From: Pseudomonadota bacterium
Lineage (GTDB): Bacteria; Desulfobacterota; Desulfarculia; Desulfarculales; JAHJDS01
NCBI GenBank assembly: GCA_018812395.1
Contig: JAHJDS010000091.1
Span: 1-5,800 of the forward strand
Reading direction: 5' to 3'
DNA length: 5,800 nt
A model generated the notes under the pieces. That model saw only the letters and a program-made list of their open reading frames with translations. It was not told the origin of the DNA and searched no databases. A program made the position numbers and the translations under genes. This document shows, one piece after another, positions 5,711-5,800 of the stretch (its first letter is position 1; every line of letters starts with the position of its first letter).

Positions 5711-5800
5711 ACGTGGCGTCTTGATCACGAATGGCCATCCCGGAGGGGGGCCACTCGCCATTTCAGGACATCAAGCATCTCACAACAGCCGTCTATTTTA

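Larger units (their letters stand above)
5659..5795. mobile_element. Candidate MITE-like element with imperfect terminal inverted repeats
   Basis: The left end TAGCAGGCTGTTG (5659-5671) and the right end CAACAGCCGTCTA (5783-5795) are inverted copies matching at 11 of 13 positions and lie about 137 bp apart. The GGCTGTTG core followed by a run of A resembles the ends of several insertion sequences found in Proteobacteria; this is from memory and unchecked. Inside are two perfect hairpins (5660-5685 and 5689-5710) and no transposase frame. No target-site duplication is clear, and only 5 bases remain to the window edge, so the right boundary is uncertain. It could instead be the end of a larger element or a REP-type intergenic repeat. 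Confidence 0.42.

Overview
The window reads as GC-rich bacterial chromosome. Two features point to a deltaproteobacterium (Desulfobacterota, perhaps a sulfate reducer): the single-polypeptide fusion of a GlcD-like flavin domain with a GlcF-like iron-sulfur domain, and the 'CSSCKKIRDDKG' zinc-ribbon tail on a PAS protein. This placement is an inference from gene style, and no species is claimed.

Layout. Bases 1-434 hold no convincing gene. They carry a nested hairpin at the left edge (7-101), a textbook sigma-70 promoter (TTGACA, 17 bp, TATAAT; 269-297) with small inverted repeats around it, and a leader of about 130 nt. From 435 to 3130 on the plus strand lies one FAD plus iron-sulfur 2-hydroxyacid dehydrogenase (glycolate/D-lactate type). 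A -1 frameshift near 2570 splits it into an open frame ending at 2621 and a C-terminal piece ending at 3130. Restoring one G gives a protein of about 898 residues with all family motifs. Bases 3131-3302 separate two convergent genes and contain a strong intrinsic terminator. From 5498 down to 3303 on the minus strand is a 731-residue cytoplasmic sensor: two copies of a STAS-like/unrecognised domain, two PAS domains and a C-terminal four-cysteine ribbon, with no kinase, cyclase or DNA-binding output. Bases 5499-5800 hold its ribosome binding site and a roughly 137-bp candidate MITE-like element with imperfect terminal inverted repeats and two hairpins.

How the genes relate. The dehydrogenase would oxidise a small 2-hydroxyacid and pass electrons through its clusters toward the quinone pool. 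The PAS protein is convergent, has its own upstream region and probably does another job. Nothing in the sequence links the two functionally. The most unusual points are the lysine-rich, histone-H1-like N-terminal tail on the dehydrogenase (written with A7/A7/A8 tracts), its frameshift, and the tandem N-terminal domain plus zinc-ribbon architecture of the PAS protein. I see no CRISPR array, tRNA, rRNA or complete transposase.
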